DNA of 35,214 nucleotides. Source: an uncultured Oscillospiraceae bacterium (lineage in GTDB: Bacteria > Bacillota > Clostridia > Oscillospirales > Oscillospiraceae). Location of the stretch: positions 1 through 35,214 of the forward strand of contig CAKTMQ010000005.1 in assembly GCA_934573945.1 (NCBI GenBank). Direction: 5' to 3'. A program made the translations under genes and the position numbers. Below the pieces are notes generated by a model, which had not been told where the DNA came from, did not search any database, and saw only the letters and a program-made list of their open reading frames with translations. The stretch's first letter is position 1. Each line of letters opens with the position of its first letter. Positions 22,629 to 30,219 of the stretch are shown here, one piece after another.

Positions 22629-23037
22629 CGCACGTCACCTCCAACGCATCCGGCAGCGGCATCCAATGGGTGACGGACATGCCAATAGACGCGTCCCACG
22701 GCGTACCATACGACCGCATCCACGTATCGCGCATATCGCGGTATGCCTCGCCTACCCACACACCTTCCACGGCCGCCAGCACGCGCTCGCCTTCTGCGGG
22801 CAGGCGCTCCGTCACAGAAATCCACCACGGCCATTCCCGCAGCGCCACGACCTCATCGGCGTAGCGCTTGCTGAGGTCAACGTACTCCTGGAGCACGTCG
22901 GCAGCATCTATCATGAGACGGTCTCCGCACACGAGGCTACCGCCGTCGCCACCAATGCGATGCCCACATGCGATACACAGCATATCGACCGCGCAGCGCT
23001 TCAAGTCCGCCAGCAAGCTATTCACTCTGTCTGCCAT
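22621..23037 (-). CDS. DUF551-domain protein (138 aa)
   Basis: The C-terminal 65 residues carry the DUF551 signature: WWISVTERLPAEGERVL, an aromatic middle, and VTHWMPLPDA. The N-terminal part (LLADLKRCAVDMLCIACGHR) has Cys/His residues that may bind metal. DUF551 proteins are frequent in phages and their function is unknown. ATG at 23037 has GGAAGGAG nine bases upstream and is preferred over GTG at 23043. A second DUF551-like end occurs at the C-terminus of the ParB-like fusion (23797-25320). Confidence 0.82.
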   Translation of the reverse strand: MADRVNSLLADLKRCAVDMLCIACGHRIGGDGGSLVCGDRLMIDAADVLQEYVDLSKRYADEVVALREWPWWISVTERLPAEGERVLAAVEGVWVGEAYRDMRDTWMRSYGTPWDASIGMSVTHWMPLPDALEVTCDG

Positions 23038-23524
23038 CTTCACATACTCCTTCCAGCTTATCCAGCGCGGCGGCCACCTGCCGCCACGTCTCTACAGGAA
23101 ATCGCTCCCGGTCGCACATCCGGGTCAGCTTGTCGGCGTTCACGTCGCCGCCGCACAGGGCCGCCAGACGGCCCATGCAGCCTGGGCCCCACTTGGAGCG
23201 ATAGGTCCCCAGTCGGTCGGCGGTCTCCCGCTTGAATCGGGCCGCCTCCGACGCACCAGAGGGCCGGACCGGTGCAACTCCACGCGCAGCGCTCACTTTG
23301 CCCCCCCCTTCCGATGTGCCCGACTTGGGCTCGTTACGGCCCTCCGCGCCGGGAGCACCCTTCAAACCGATATCCACAATACCTTTGCTGGCATTCCGCA
23401 GGGCCCGCTGGGCCAGCACCAGCAGCTCGGTCAGATCATAGCCCTGATGGCACAGCTCCACGCGTTCCTTCAGGTAGTCCGCCAGCGCGGCGCACTGGCC
23501 GCGGGTCAGATCAATCGCCGTCAT
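23018..23524 (-). CDS. Hypothetical phage protein (168 aa)
   Basis: Not recognised. The N-terminal helical domain (TAIDLTRGQCAALADYLKE, LTELLVLAQRALRN) is joined by a Gly/Ser/Lys linker to a C-terminal helical domain (LTRMCDRERFPVETWRQVAA). The linker contains a run of eight C (plus strand 23301-23308) coding Gly-Gly-Gly, where slippage would truncate the protein. ATG at 23524 has GAGGGGGGGCGG upstream. It overlaps neighbours at both ends. Confidence 0.7.
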   Translation of the reverse strand: MTAIDLTRGQCAALADYLKERVELCHQGYDLTELLVLAQRALRNASKGIVDIGLKGAPGAEGRNEPKSGTSEGGGKVSAARGVAPVRPSGASEAARFKRETADRLGTYRSKWGPGCMGRLAALCGGDVNADKLTRMCDRERFPVETWRQVAAALDKLEGVCEDGRQSE

Positions 23525-23804
23525 GCTGCCGCCCCCCCTCAAGCACACGCTTGATCACTTCATCCGCACCGGGAACCATGTCGACGCTGACACATTTGGA
23601 CACGCGCGAGGTGTCCCAAACGGGAGAGCTGCTGCCAATAAGCGCAATCACGGAGCCGCGGAACACCGACGCGCCCAAAGCGTCCAGGCGTTCCAGGCCG
23701 CGGTAGATGGCAGCGATCGCGCGGACAGCATCAATAGCAATGTCGATCGCGGTTCCATGGACTTCCTGATGGACATGTTCATCGTTAACTGTAAGCTTAA
23801 TCAT
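23511..23804 (-). CDS. Hypothetical protein (97 aa)
   Basis: Not recognised. It starts with a beta strand and a His/Glu-rich turn (IKLTVNDEHVHQEVHGTAID), then an Ala/Ile helix, a central VIALIGSSSPVW strand, and a charged end. ATG at 23804 has GGAGGAGAACG upstream. It overlaps the end of the ParB-like gene by eight bases and the next gene by 14, so all three are coupled. Confidence 0.68.
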   Translation of the reverse strand: MIKLTVNDEHVHQEVHGTAIDIAIDAVRAIAAIYRGLERLDALGASVFRGSVIALIGSSSPVWDTSRVSKCVSVDMVPGADEVIKRVLEGGRQHDGD

Positions 23805-25320
23805 CGTTCTCCTCCTTTTCCACCTCCGGCAGCCGCAGCCACCGGATCACTGTCATGCCGATCTTCTTATCCAGATTTTTGAACATCCACACGCCGCCCA
23901 GCCAGCGCAGGAAGCAGCGCACGGGCTTCCCACCGTCGCCGGGATCTACGTCCGCGACGACCTCACATTCCTCAGGAGGCGTCAGACCGCCGGGCATCCA
24001 CGCCGCCAGCGCCATCTGCCCCGGCTCGGCACCGCCAACATTCAGCTCATCAGTCAGGCCCAACAGATAGTCAGTAGAGCAGTGCAGTATCTCCGCCATT
24101 TTGCGCAAAGCCTCAGTATGATAGGGAATAAACTCGCCAAGCTGGTAATCTGACATCCCCTCCGGAATTTCGCCCAGCATCACGCTACGAAGCGTCCCGA
24201 CTCTAATGCTGCCGCTATAGCCGTTTGGAATGCTGCCCTTATCAGACAGGCCTGCGGCCTCAGCAGCCCGGACAAGCCTCTGTGCGTCTGACATGCCCCG
24301 CTGAACTGCTTTGCTGCGAGAATCTGCCTTTTTCCGCTCATCCTCCGCTTTGGAGCGCTCCTTGGCCTTCTCGTACATCTCCCGCGCTTTAGTACACATT
24401 TCCGCGCACGCAGCCCCGCCGTAGCCGCCCGGCTGATGAGCGCCGCCATTACGGCACGTTACACAGCACTTTTTGCCGCCGCAGCGCTCCCAGCTGCTGC
24501 ACGTCAAGTCGTGCCGGAAGAACTTGTCCTGATGAGCACATGCCTCAGAATCTGGACACCGAAAAGCCGCGACAAAGTAGCCGTAGCTATCAGACTTTAA
24601 CCGCTCTCCCATCTCGCGGATGGCGCTTGCCGTTGGCGTTTTTTTCGGACAGACCCGTTTGATGCGCTCCTGCTCATCCTCCGACAGGCTGGACAGTGCA
24701 TCGGCGGTGTCCTCCGGCAGGTCGCCGACGTCCCACAGGGGCTTGTAGCAGGGAGCCAAATGGGCTTCGATCTTCTTCAGCCGCCCCAGCTTGGCCCGCT
24801 TGATGTTGCAGGCCTCCGCCACATGGTCGATCATGCGGCCGGGGAACTCATAGCCCTGCTCCTTTAGCTGGTAGAAAATTTCCTCCAGCCGCGCGGCCTG
24901 CTTGCCAATCTCCGCGTTGGTCAGCACGCGGGTGTGGGCGTTGGCGAAGATCAGCTGCATCTCGTAGACCAGGGCGTTCCCGCCCGTCTTCCGGATACAC
25001 GGCACCTGCCGGAACCGCTCTTTGCCCTCGTCCACCAGCAGCTGCAGCGCCGCCCGGCGCCGGTGGCCGGAGATCAGCACCACATGGCCGTCCTCGCCGG
25101 GTCGCACCAGCAGTGGCTGCTGCAGGCCCACCGTCTCGATGTCGCCGGCCAGATCGGGGATGTCCCTCAGCTCGTAGAAATTGCCGGGGTCACTGTCGAT
25201 CAGGCCGATGTCGATGTACTCAATCTGGTCGCGGCCCTCCGTTCCCGGATCGGGAACATCCACCGTCAGCGCCCGGGTCAGCTCGCCCAGGTCAAACTTT
25301 TTCGAGGCTTTACCGGCCAT
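23797..25320 (-). CDS. ParB-like multidomain protein with Cys cluster, HTH and DUF551-like end (507 aa)
   Basis: Residues about 35-130 are a ParB N-domain (LVRPGEDGHVVLISGHRRRA, the GHRRRA box). A KorB-like helix-turn-helix follows (VAEACNIKRAKLGRLKKIEA). The middle (about 250-310) holds more than ten Cys residues (CSSWERCGGKKCCVTC), probably a metal site. Then comes an Lys/Glu coiled coil, a second HTH of Cro/CI type (ALRKMAEILHCSTDYLLGLT) and a DUF551-like end (IGMTVIRWLRLPEV). It partners the ParA at 25636-26418, and partition or replication control is the likely role. ATG at 25320 has GGAGGTGATCCGG upstream. Confidence 0.85.
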   Translation of the reverse strand: MAGKASKKFDLGELTRALTVDVPDPGTEGRDQIEYIDIGLIDSDPGNFYELRDIPDLAGDIETVGLQQPLLVRPGEDGHVVLISGHRRRAALQLLVDEGKERFRQVPCIRKTGGNALVYEMQLIFANAHTRVLTNAEIGKQAARLEEIFYQLKEQGYEFPGRMIDHVAEACNIKRAKLGRLKKIEAHLAPCYKPLWDVGDLPEDTADALSSLSEDEQERIKRVCPKKTPTASAIREMGERLKSDSYGYFVAAFRCPDSEACAHQDKFFRHDLTCSSWERCGGKKCCVTCRNGGAHQPGGYGGAACAEMCTKAREMYEKAKERSKAEDERKKADSRSKAVQRGMSDAQRLVRAAEAAGLSDKGSIPNGYSGSIRVGTLRSVMLGEIPEGMSDYQLGEFIPYHTEALRKMAEILHCSTDYLLGLTDELNVGGAEPGQMALAAWMPGGLTPPEECEVVADVDPGDGGKPVRCFLRWLGGVWMFKNLDKKIGMTVIRWLRLPEVEKEENDD

Positions 25321-25636
25321 CCGGATCACCTCCGTCCATCTTCGCGCCGCAGCTAGGGCAGTAAGTGCCCTTCCAAAGCAGTTCTTTCTTGAAACAATTA
25401 CGGCAGATGCTACATCTCAAGGCGGCATTCGGCGTCCTGATAAGTTCATTCCCACCGCCATCTAGCTCAACCCAGTCCGCCTCTTCCCACCGCCCACGCA
25501 CCACCGACGCCGCATCGACAGTCGGAGCGCTGTCCAGAAGGTTGACGATCATGTCGAACTCCCAATCCTCAAGTATCCCTCTGCGTGAGTCGACTTGCGC
25601 ACGCTCATACGCCGCATCGGCGTCTATCAGTCGCAT
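25310..25636 (-). CDS. Small zinc-ribbon phage protein (108 aa)
   Basis: A pattern common in clostridial phages: it opens MRLIDADAAYERAQVD, has APTVDAASVVRGRWEE in the middle and a C-terminal zinc ribbon (CSICRNCFKK, then YCPSCGAKMDGG). Four to five cysteines could bind one zinc. The function is unknown. ATG at 25636 overlaps the ParA stop (TGATG), with GAGGAGGTGAC upstream. It lies between ParA and the ParB-like gene and may belong to that unit. Confidence 0.8.
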   Translation of the reverse strand: MRLIDADAAYERAQVDSRRGILEDWEFDMIVNLLDSAPTVDAASVVRGRWEEADWVELDGGGNELIRTPNAALRCSICRNCFKKELLWKGTYCPSCGAKMDGGDPDGR

Positions 25637-26418
25637 CAGTCCGTCACCTCCTCGCCCAGATATTCCTTGACCCATGCCCGGTAGTCCTGGGCAGCGGCGC
25701 TGCGGCTGCTGTAGCCGGCAATGGGTTGCCGCATGAAGGTGGACTCCGGCACCTTGTCTGTGCGGCGGATCACCGTCCGGAACACCGGCACGTCCAGGCT
25801 GCGGATCAGCGCCTCGCCCTGCCGCACCACATCGGCGCTGTGCCACTGGGTGATCAGCACACCCGCCACGCGGATGGCGTCGTTGGCTCGCCGCAGGCTG
25901 GCCAGCTGGTCGGCCATGTCCCGCACGCCCCAGGCGGAGAACCCGTCCACCAGCATGGGGATCACCACCTCCTGAGCCGCCGTCAGCGCCGCGATACTGG
26001 CCGCCGTGAAACCGGGAGGGCAGTCGAAGATCACATAGTCCACGCCGTCCTCGCCCGCCGCCTCGGCGAAGTCGCTCAGCGCGCCGATGTCCTGCGGGGC
26101 GTCCAGATAGTACTGCACGTCCAGCCGGTACAGGGCCGACGAGGCGGGCAGCAGCCGCACCAGCCCGTCGGGATCCACCGGCACCACGTTGTCGCTCCAC
26201 AGCGGCTCGCAGTCCTTGGCCAGAACATCGGCCACCGTGGCGGCATCCTCCGCCAGCTCCGGCAGATAGAACCGCGTCAGACTCGCCTGGCCGTCACAGT
26301 CCACTAACACTACGCGCTTACCGGCCCGACGCAGCACGTCGGCCAAATTGAGGGCCGTGACCGTTTTCCCGACCCCACCTTTTAGGTTCATGATTGCGAT
26401 AGATTTCATTGCTCCCAT
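25636..26418 (-). CDS. parA: ParA-family ATPase (260 aa)
   Basis: A deviant Walker A, KGGVGKT, is at residues 13-19, followed by LVDCDGQASLTRFY (Walker A') and VDYVIFDCPPG (Walker B). It resembles chromosome/plasmid partition ATPases (ParA/Soj) and not MinD, since no amphipathic C-terminal membrane helix is seen. With the ParB-like protein it could partition replicating phage DNA or coordinate replication. ATG at 26418 has AAGGA seven bases upstream; an internal ATG at 26409 has a poor spacing. The upstream small gene runs 100 bases into this one. Confidence 0.9.
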   Translation of the reverse strand: MGAMKSIAIMNLKGGVGKTVTALNLADVLRRAGKRVVLVDCDGQASLTRFYLPELAEDAATVADVLAKDCEPLWSDNVVPVDPDGLVRLLPASSALYRLDVQYYLDAPQDIGALSDFAEAAGEDGVDYVIFDCPPGFTAASIAALTAAQEVVIPMLVDGFSAWGVRDMADQLASLRRANDAIRVAGVLITQWHSADVVRQGEALIRSLDVPVFRTVIRRTDKVPESTFMRQPIAGYSSRSAAAQDYRAWVKEYLGEEVTD

Positions 26419-26617
26419 TCAACATCCTTCTTTCTGCCCGGGTCAGACGTATCGTCTCCCGGTATGTGTAATATGCCGTCCGCCGCTCGACCACGGCGAA
26501 GCGGTGCTCTGGATGGATCCACACCACGACGCCCGTCACAGGATCGGCGCGAGTCTCTGCTTTGGCGCCATACCGCAGCGCTGCGGGCACGAAATGGATC
26601 CGCTCTCCAACGCGCAT
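26318..26617 (-). CDS. Small basic protein overlapping parA (99 aa)
   Basis: The core (RVGERIHFVPAALRYGAKAE, then VVVWIHPEHRFAVVERRTAY) is a small beta-barrel-like domain seen in phage early regions; its function is unknown. The ATG at 26617 has GAGGAGG upstream. The last 33 codons lie inside parA in another frame and look non-conserved. A TGA sits directly before the parA ATG in the +1 frame (TTGAATG), so one missing base near 26420-26440 would restore the usual stop-start junction. The real C-terminus may therefore be near 26420. Confidence 0.65.
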   Translation of the reverse strand: MRVGERIHFVPAALRYGAKAETRADPVTGVVVWIHPEHRFAVVERRTAYYTYRETIRLTRAERRMLNGSNEIYRNHEPKRWGRENGHGPQFGRRAASGR

Positions 26618-26628
26618 TTTCAACCTCC

Positions 26629-27972
26629 TCAAAACGGCATTGTGCCGTCGTCCTGAATTTCCTTAAAGCTGACCTGGTCCGGGTCTGGCCGCTTCCACGC
26701 AGAGACGGGGGCCGCTACCGGCTCAAAGGTCTGAATATTGCCGCGAAAAACCATTTTTTTGTACCAGCCGGCCCGGCCGTCCTTGTTCTTGTCGCACTTC
26801 AGGACGCGGCGCGAGTTCCGATCCTCCGAGTCTTCCAGATACAGCAGGAATATCACATCGGCGTCCTGCGTGATCTGCTTGCTCTCGCGCAAGCTGTACA
26901 TGGTCGGCGCCTCATTTTTCTTTCCTCCGGACTCAGGCGTCAGCTGGCTCAGGGCAACCACCGTTATTCCCTGTTCGTGGGCCATGCGCTGCAGGCTGCG
27001 AGAGATCGCGCCGACCTCTTCGGGCCTCGACCATCCGCGCCGGCTCTCCGGCTCGATAAGCTGGATGTAGTCGATAAAAACCACGTCATAGTGCCGGCTC
27101 ATGGCCAGCGACTGGATATCTGCCGGGGTAAAGCCGGAAGTCTGCATGATCTCAAGCCCACCATCCGAAAGCTTGCTGGCGGCGTAGGCCAGCTCCTGCC
27201 AATCTCTTTCACTCAGCGTGCTTTTCTTGATGGCGTCAGAATCCACCATGGCACGCGCACACATGATTCGGTCGGACAGCTTGTCCTTGTCCGTCTCGTA
27301 GCTGAAAAAGCCCACACGGTATTTCTGCGCCATGCGCAGCGCCATGGACAGGCCTAAGCTGGTTTTACCGGCGCTGGAGTAGCCACCCAGCACGCAATAG
27401 TCGCCGCGGCCGGTGAACACCAGCTCATTGATGAAGCTGAAGCCCCAGTCTATGTACTCGGCGGCCTTTTCGCCGCTGTGACGCCGCACGAAGCTGTCCC
27501 AGATCTCGCGAGGACCCCAGATCTCCACGCCGGACTTGGCGCTCATGGCCGCGTTGGCCTTGCTGACAAGATCCTCACAGGTGTCCAGATCCTCCGTTTC
27601 CGTCAGCGCCCGGCCAATCTCGCGCAGGCGGTACACGACGCTATCGCGCCGAAGAACGTCCACGTAGGCCATTGCGTTGGCGCTGGTGGGCGTCATCTCG
27701 GCCAGCTGGACAAGGACCTTGTCGTAGTCCGACGAGCCAGAGACGTCACGCAGCTGCGCACCGACGGTCACAAGGTCCACCGGCTTGGCGGCGTGAAACA
27801 GATCTCGGATCGCGCCGTAGATCGTCCGGTAGGTGCTTGAGACAAACATCTGGGCATTGACCTTGGCCAGGACATCCGCGATGCAGCTGCTGTCAATCAG
27901 CATGGAGCCTAAGACGGCGGCCTGCGCGTCGATCAGACGCTGTGCCTGAGGGTCCTGCTGCCAGTCGCTCAT
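26629..27972 (-). CDS. dnaB: Replicative DNA helicase, DnaB family (447 aa)
   Basis: The N-terminal DnaB domain (about 10-110, SMLIDSSCIADVLAKVNAQM) is followed by a RecA-like ATPase with Walker A GGYSSAGKTS (196-205), Walker B VVFIDYIQLI (297-306) and the LSQLTPES segment (341-348). Full length for the family. It unwinds the phage origin for replication and is probably loaded by the initiator encoded just upstream. ATG at 27972 overlaps that gene's stop (ATGA). No separate helicase loader is recognised nearby. Confidence 0.95.
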   Translation of the reverse strand: MSDWQQDPQAQRLIDAQAAVLGSMLIDSSCIADVLAKVNAQMFVSSTYRTIYGAIRDLFHAAKPVDLVTVGAQLRDVSGSSDYDKVLVQLAEMTPTSANAMAYVDVLRRDSVVYRLREIGRALTETEDLDTCEDLVSKANAAMSAKSGVEIWGPREIWDSFVRRHSGEKAAEYIDWGFSFINELVFTGRGDYCVLGGYSSAGKTSLGLSMALRMAQKYRVGFFSYETDKDKLSDRIMCARAMVDSDAIKKSTLSERDWQELAYAASKLSDGGLEIMQTSGFTPADIQSLAMSRHYDVVFIDYIQLIEPESRRGWSRPEEVGAISRSLQRMAHEQGITVVALSQLTPESGGKKNEAPTMYSLRESKQITQDADVIFLLYLEDSEDRNSRRVLKCDKNKDGRAGWYKKMVFRGNIQTFEPVAAPVSAWKRPDPDQVSFKEIQDDGTMPF

Positions 27973-28751
27973 ATCTCGTAATCACCCGCCCTTTCCACCA
28001 CACGGCTATCAGGGCGCTGCTGTGTCTCTTGAGGTATCTCCGGCATCTCCAGAACGCCGCCGTTACGGCGGATGCCGTTGAGCCAGACGGAGACCGTCTT
28101 GACGCCGTAGCCCCTGGCGTACTGCTCGTCGTATTTCAGCTTCGCCTTGAGCCACACACCCATGGTATCGATCAGCTCGGGGGAGGGCCTCAGCGCGTTC
28201 CATGCGCGCCGGGCATCGCTCTTGTCGCCCTTGCTGGTAGACGTGCCGTCCGCCTTACGGATCACCGGGTAAAACTTCCAGAGCCCCTCGAACCGTTCCG
28301 GCTCCCATTCCGCCTTTTTCCGGGTCTTTCCCCCTTGGGGGGTAAGGGGGGTATTATTCTCTGTATTATTCAACATATTATAGACTCCGCAATTTTGCGG
28401 ATACCCCCTCCACAATTTTGCGGATACCCCCTCCGCAATTTTGCGGACACCCCCCACAGCTACACCGGCATAGATGCGCCGCTCGGTACCGCCGCCGCAG
28501 GGCGCCATTTCCACTTCGATGTGGCCGGCGTCACGCAGGGCGGAGACCAGCCGGGTCACCGACTTGGTGGCCCAGCCGAACAGCTTTGCGAAGTACTCGT
28601 TGGATGCCCAGCAGTACCCCTCGCTGTTGCACAGGGCCGTGATCTCGCCGTACAGCAGCTTGGCGTTGGCGGGGAGGTTGTCATCATAGCGCACATCGGC
28701 CGGTATCACCGCCCAGTACGCCGGACGCTCAAAATTTTCTGCCATTTTCAC
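27969..28751 (-). CDS. Replication initiator / replisome organizer with internal iterons (260 aa)
   Basis: The N-terminal winged-helix domain (about 1-95; AYWAVIPADVRYDDNLPANA, CWASNEYFAKLFGWATKSVT) is typical of phage replication initiators. A variable linker (about 100-150) holds the iteron DNA. The C-terminal domain (about 150-240; FEGLWKFYPVIRKADG, SVWLNGIRRNGG) is of the type that contacts helicase. This is the lambda-O layout, with the origin inside the initiator gene. The start is GTG at 28751 (AAGGGGGG five bases upstream) or ATG at 28745. It is coupled to dnaB. Confidence 0.88.
   Translation of the reverse strand: MKMAENFERPAYWAVIPADVRYDDNLPANAKLLYGEITALCNSEGYCWASNEYFAKLFGWATKSVTRLVSALRDAGHIEVEMAPCGGGTERRIYAGVAVGGVRKIAEGVSAKLWRGYPQNCGVYNMLNNTENNTPLTPQGGKTRKKAEWEPERFEGLWKFYPVIRKADGTSTSKGDKSDARRAWNALRPSPELIDTMGVWLKAKLKYDEQYARGYGVKTVSVWLNGIRRNGGVLEMPEIPQETQQRPDSRVVERAGDYEI
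28351..28455. other. Probable replication origin: three 23-bp iterons plus AT-rich unwinding element
   Basis: CCGCAATTTTGCGG recurs at 28387-28400, 28410-28423 (CCACAATTTTGCGG) and 28433-28446, at an exact 23-bp spacing, with the same ATACCCCCT-type filler. Each core is an inverted repeat (CCGCAA/TTGCGG). Beside it, 28351-28383 is AT-rich and holds GTATTATT twice (28351, 28363). The repeat is not a multiple of three and is read in three frames, so DNA and not protein is conserved. Confidence 0.85.
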
Positions 28752-28801
28752 AAATTCCCCCCTTGCCAGTTCAGTGTCTTTCTGCTACAATGATAGTGTT
28801 C

Positions 28802-28954
28802 TCATTCGGCAGATTTGATCTGCCCTGACCGCTTTTCGGTGCCAGCCGAAAGGCGGTCATTCTTTTTGTCCAGCACGTCCACCAGCCGCATGACGGCTTC
28901 TGCCATAGACCACGCGCCGATGATCGCCGCCGCGTATAGTACCCATTCGCCCAC
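28802..28954 (-). CDS. Small membrane protein (50 aa)
   Basis: A gene missed by longer-length cut-offs. It reads from GTG at 28954 with AAGGAGG seven bases upstream: MGEWVLYAAAIIGAWSMAEA, then a charged helix (VMRLVDVLDKKNDRL) and a basic end. One membrane helix (about residues 4-18) is followed by an amphipathic helix, a design common to short proteins in phage early regions. The function is unknown. The next gene starts about 50 bases downstream. Confidence 0.75.
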   Translation of the reverse strand: MGEWVLYAAAIIGAWSMAEAVMRLVDVLDKKNDRLSAGTEKRSGQIKSAE

Positions 28955-28976
28955 ACGTCTCACCTCCTTCTTCAGT

Positions 28977-29180
28977 TCATTCCGGCACCGCCCACTCGTC
29001 CATCTGCTGTGCGTAGCAGACCGGACAGAGGTAGCCGATAGTTTTCACTATGCCGCTGCCCTCCCGGCGCAGCATACACACGCTGAACTTCTTGAGCCGC
29101 TCCTGCCCGCACTTCATGCACTGGCAGATAAAACGCTCATCGGCGCGAATGAGATCGCACTCGTAGTCATAGAAGCCCAT
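28977..29180 (-). CDS. Zinc-ribbon protein (67 aa)
   Basis: CQCMKCGQERLKKFSVC and YLCPVCYAQQMDEW supply two CxxC knuckles for one zinc ion. The N-terminus is MGFYDYECDLIRADERF. ATG at 29180 overlaps the stop of the HTH gene upstream (TGATG), with GGAGGCGTG before it. Zinc-ribbon miniproteins like this may act as transcription or replication accessories; no specific function is recognised. Confidence 0.75.
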   Translation of the reverse strand: MGFYDYECDLIRADERFICQCMKCGQERLKKFSVCMLRREGSGIVKTIGYLCPVCYAQQMDEWAVPE

Positions 29181-29464
29181 CACGCCTCCTTTCTGCCGCC
29201 CTCTGGCGGCTGTTTTCGTGCCCGCACGAACTGTGCCAACTCCTCCGCACTGAAGCGCAGCTGCCGGTCCAGCGCCCGCAGGTCGTCCGCCGTCCATGCG
29301 CCGCTGTTGATCTTGGTGCTCATGGTGGACTCGTTCAGCCCGATCTTCCGAGCCAGCACCGCCTGGGACGGGATGTCCCGCTCCGCGCACTTCATGCGGA
29401 TCAGGGTGCGCCGCACCTTGGCCCGCTCCCGGCCCTCGTCCCGGATCAGATTGACCCTCGGCAT
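29180..29464 (-). CDS. HTH DNA-binding protein, early regulator (94 aa)
   Basis: A helix-turn-helix lies at about residues 31-55 (IPSQAVLARKIGLNESTMST), with helical flanks (DDLRALDRQLRFSAEELAQF). It resembles Cro/CI-like or excisionase-activator regulators of clostridial phages. ATG at 29464 has GGAGGTGTAACG upstream. It is the third gene of the early leftward operon and is coupled to the zinc-ribbon gene. Its target is unknown. Confidence 0.8.
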   Translation of the reverse strand: MPRVNLIRDEGRERAKVRRTLIRMKCAERDIPSQAVLARKIGLNESTMSTKINSGAWTADDLRALDRQLRFSAEELAQFVRARKQPPEGGRKEA

Positions 29465-29466
29465 CG

Positions 29467-29913
29467 TTACACCTCCTCTGTGTACATCAGGGCCAGCGCG
29501 GCCTTGATGATGTCGTTCAGCTCCGCCGTGATGGCCAGAAACTCCGGCCGCTCGGCCTCGTCGATCACGCCGTCCTCGGCGATCTCCAGCAGCCGATCGT
29601 TGCGGTGGCCGTCGGCAAACCGCATGATCCGACGCACCAGCTTGATGGTGGCCGTCTCCAGCCGCTCCGGCCGGGCCTCCTGCACGCACTCCGGCAGCAG
29701 AGAGCCGAACAGCTGCAGGTGCTGCACCCCCAAGAATTGCGTGTCGTAGACGATGCACATCCGGGCCACCACGTCGCCCGCGGGGACACGCTCGCCGCCC
29801 TCGTAGGCTCGCAGGCTGGTCAGGCTCACCGCCAGCCGTTCCGCGGCTGCCTCCTGGGTCAGACCCGCCGATTTTCGGGCGGTCTGATAAATATTCCCGC
29901 CGCCATTCGCCAT
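29467..29913 (-). CDS. XRE-family HTH regulator (148 aa)
   Basis: The N-terminal XRE domain (about 5-60) contains TARKSAGLTQEAAAERLAVS and SLRAYEGGERVPAGDVVARM. The C-terminal half is helical (TATIKLVRRIMRFADGHRN) and may be a dimer or effector domain. ATG at 29913 has GGAGGAATTTCC upstream. It lies second in the early operon after the Cro-like gene, so it probably tunes early transcription. Confidence 0.85.
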   Translation of the reverse strand: MANGGGNIYQTARKSAGLTQEAAAERLAVSLTSLRAYEGGERVPAGDVVARMCIVYDTQFLGVQHLQLFGSLLPECVQEARPERLETATIKLVRRIMRFADGHRNDRLLEIAEDGVIDEAERPEFLAITAELNDIIKAALALMYTEEV

Positions 29914-29945
29914 GGAAATTCCTCCTTCCGTCTGTTATGCTATGC

Positions 29946-30149
29946 TCAGGCGCTGGCCGTGCCCACCAGCTCATCCAGCGAGCAGCCCAGCGCCTTGGCC
30001 AGCGCTACCGCCGTCACCAGCGACGGCACCTTGAGACCGCCCTCGAACTGATTGATGGCCGCCGCCGACACGTCGCACTGGCGGCCCAGCTCCGACTGCG
30101 TCAGCCCCTTGGATTCCCGCCGCCAGCGGATGTTGTTGCTCAATTGCAT
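29946..30149 (-). CDS. Cro-like XRE repressor (67 aa)
   Basis: Almost the whole protein is an XRE domain: IRWRRESKGLTQSELGRQCD, then AAAINQFEGGLKVPSLVTAV and ALGCSLDELVG. Its size and its place as first gene of the early leftward operon make it the Cro counterpart to the rightward CI-like gene. ATG at 30149 has AGGTGACAAC upstream. The transcript from the promoter at 30358-30387 would have a long (about 200 base), structured leader before this gene. Confidence 0.88.
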   Translation of the reverse strand: MQLSNNIRWRRESKGLTQSELGRQCDVSAAAINQFEGGLKVPSLVTAVALAKALGCSLDELVGTASA

Positions 30150-30178
30150 GTTGTCACCTACCTTTAACCTTGGTTTAC

Positions 30179-30208
30179 TTGACAGGGCGCAAAAACGGAT
30201 GGTACAAT
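30179..30208 (+). promoter_or_regulatory. Rightward sigma-70-type promoter
   Basis: TTGACA (30179-30184), 18-base spacer, TACAAT (30203-30208). It would start near 30215 and run right towards the CI-like repressor at 30448, passing a 30-codon leader frame. It faces the leftward promoter at 30358-30387. Confidence 0.85.
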
Positions 30209-30219
30209 AGGAAGGGAAA

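Noticed and set aside
25310..26200. 296-codon frame spanning the zinc-ribbon gene and most of parA
   Set aside because: Only the last 108 codons (from 25636) are protein-like with a ribosome site; the rest is a shadow of parA.
28387..28455. CRISPR array
   Set aside because: Three short direct repeats at an exact 23-bp period have no unique spacers, no cas genes nearby, and lie in an initiator gene; iterons explain them better.
29467..30149. Toxin-antitoxin pair formed by the two XRE proteins
   Set aside because: Both are HTH regulators with no toxin-like partner, and the position fits phage early control.
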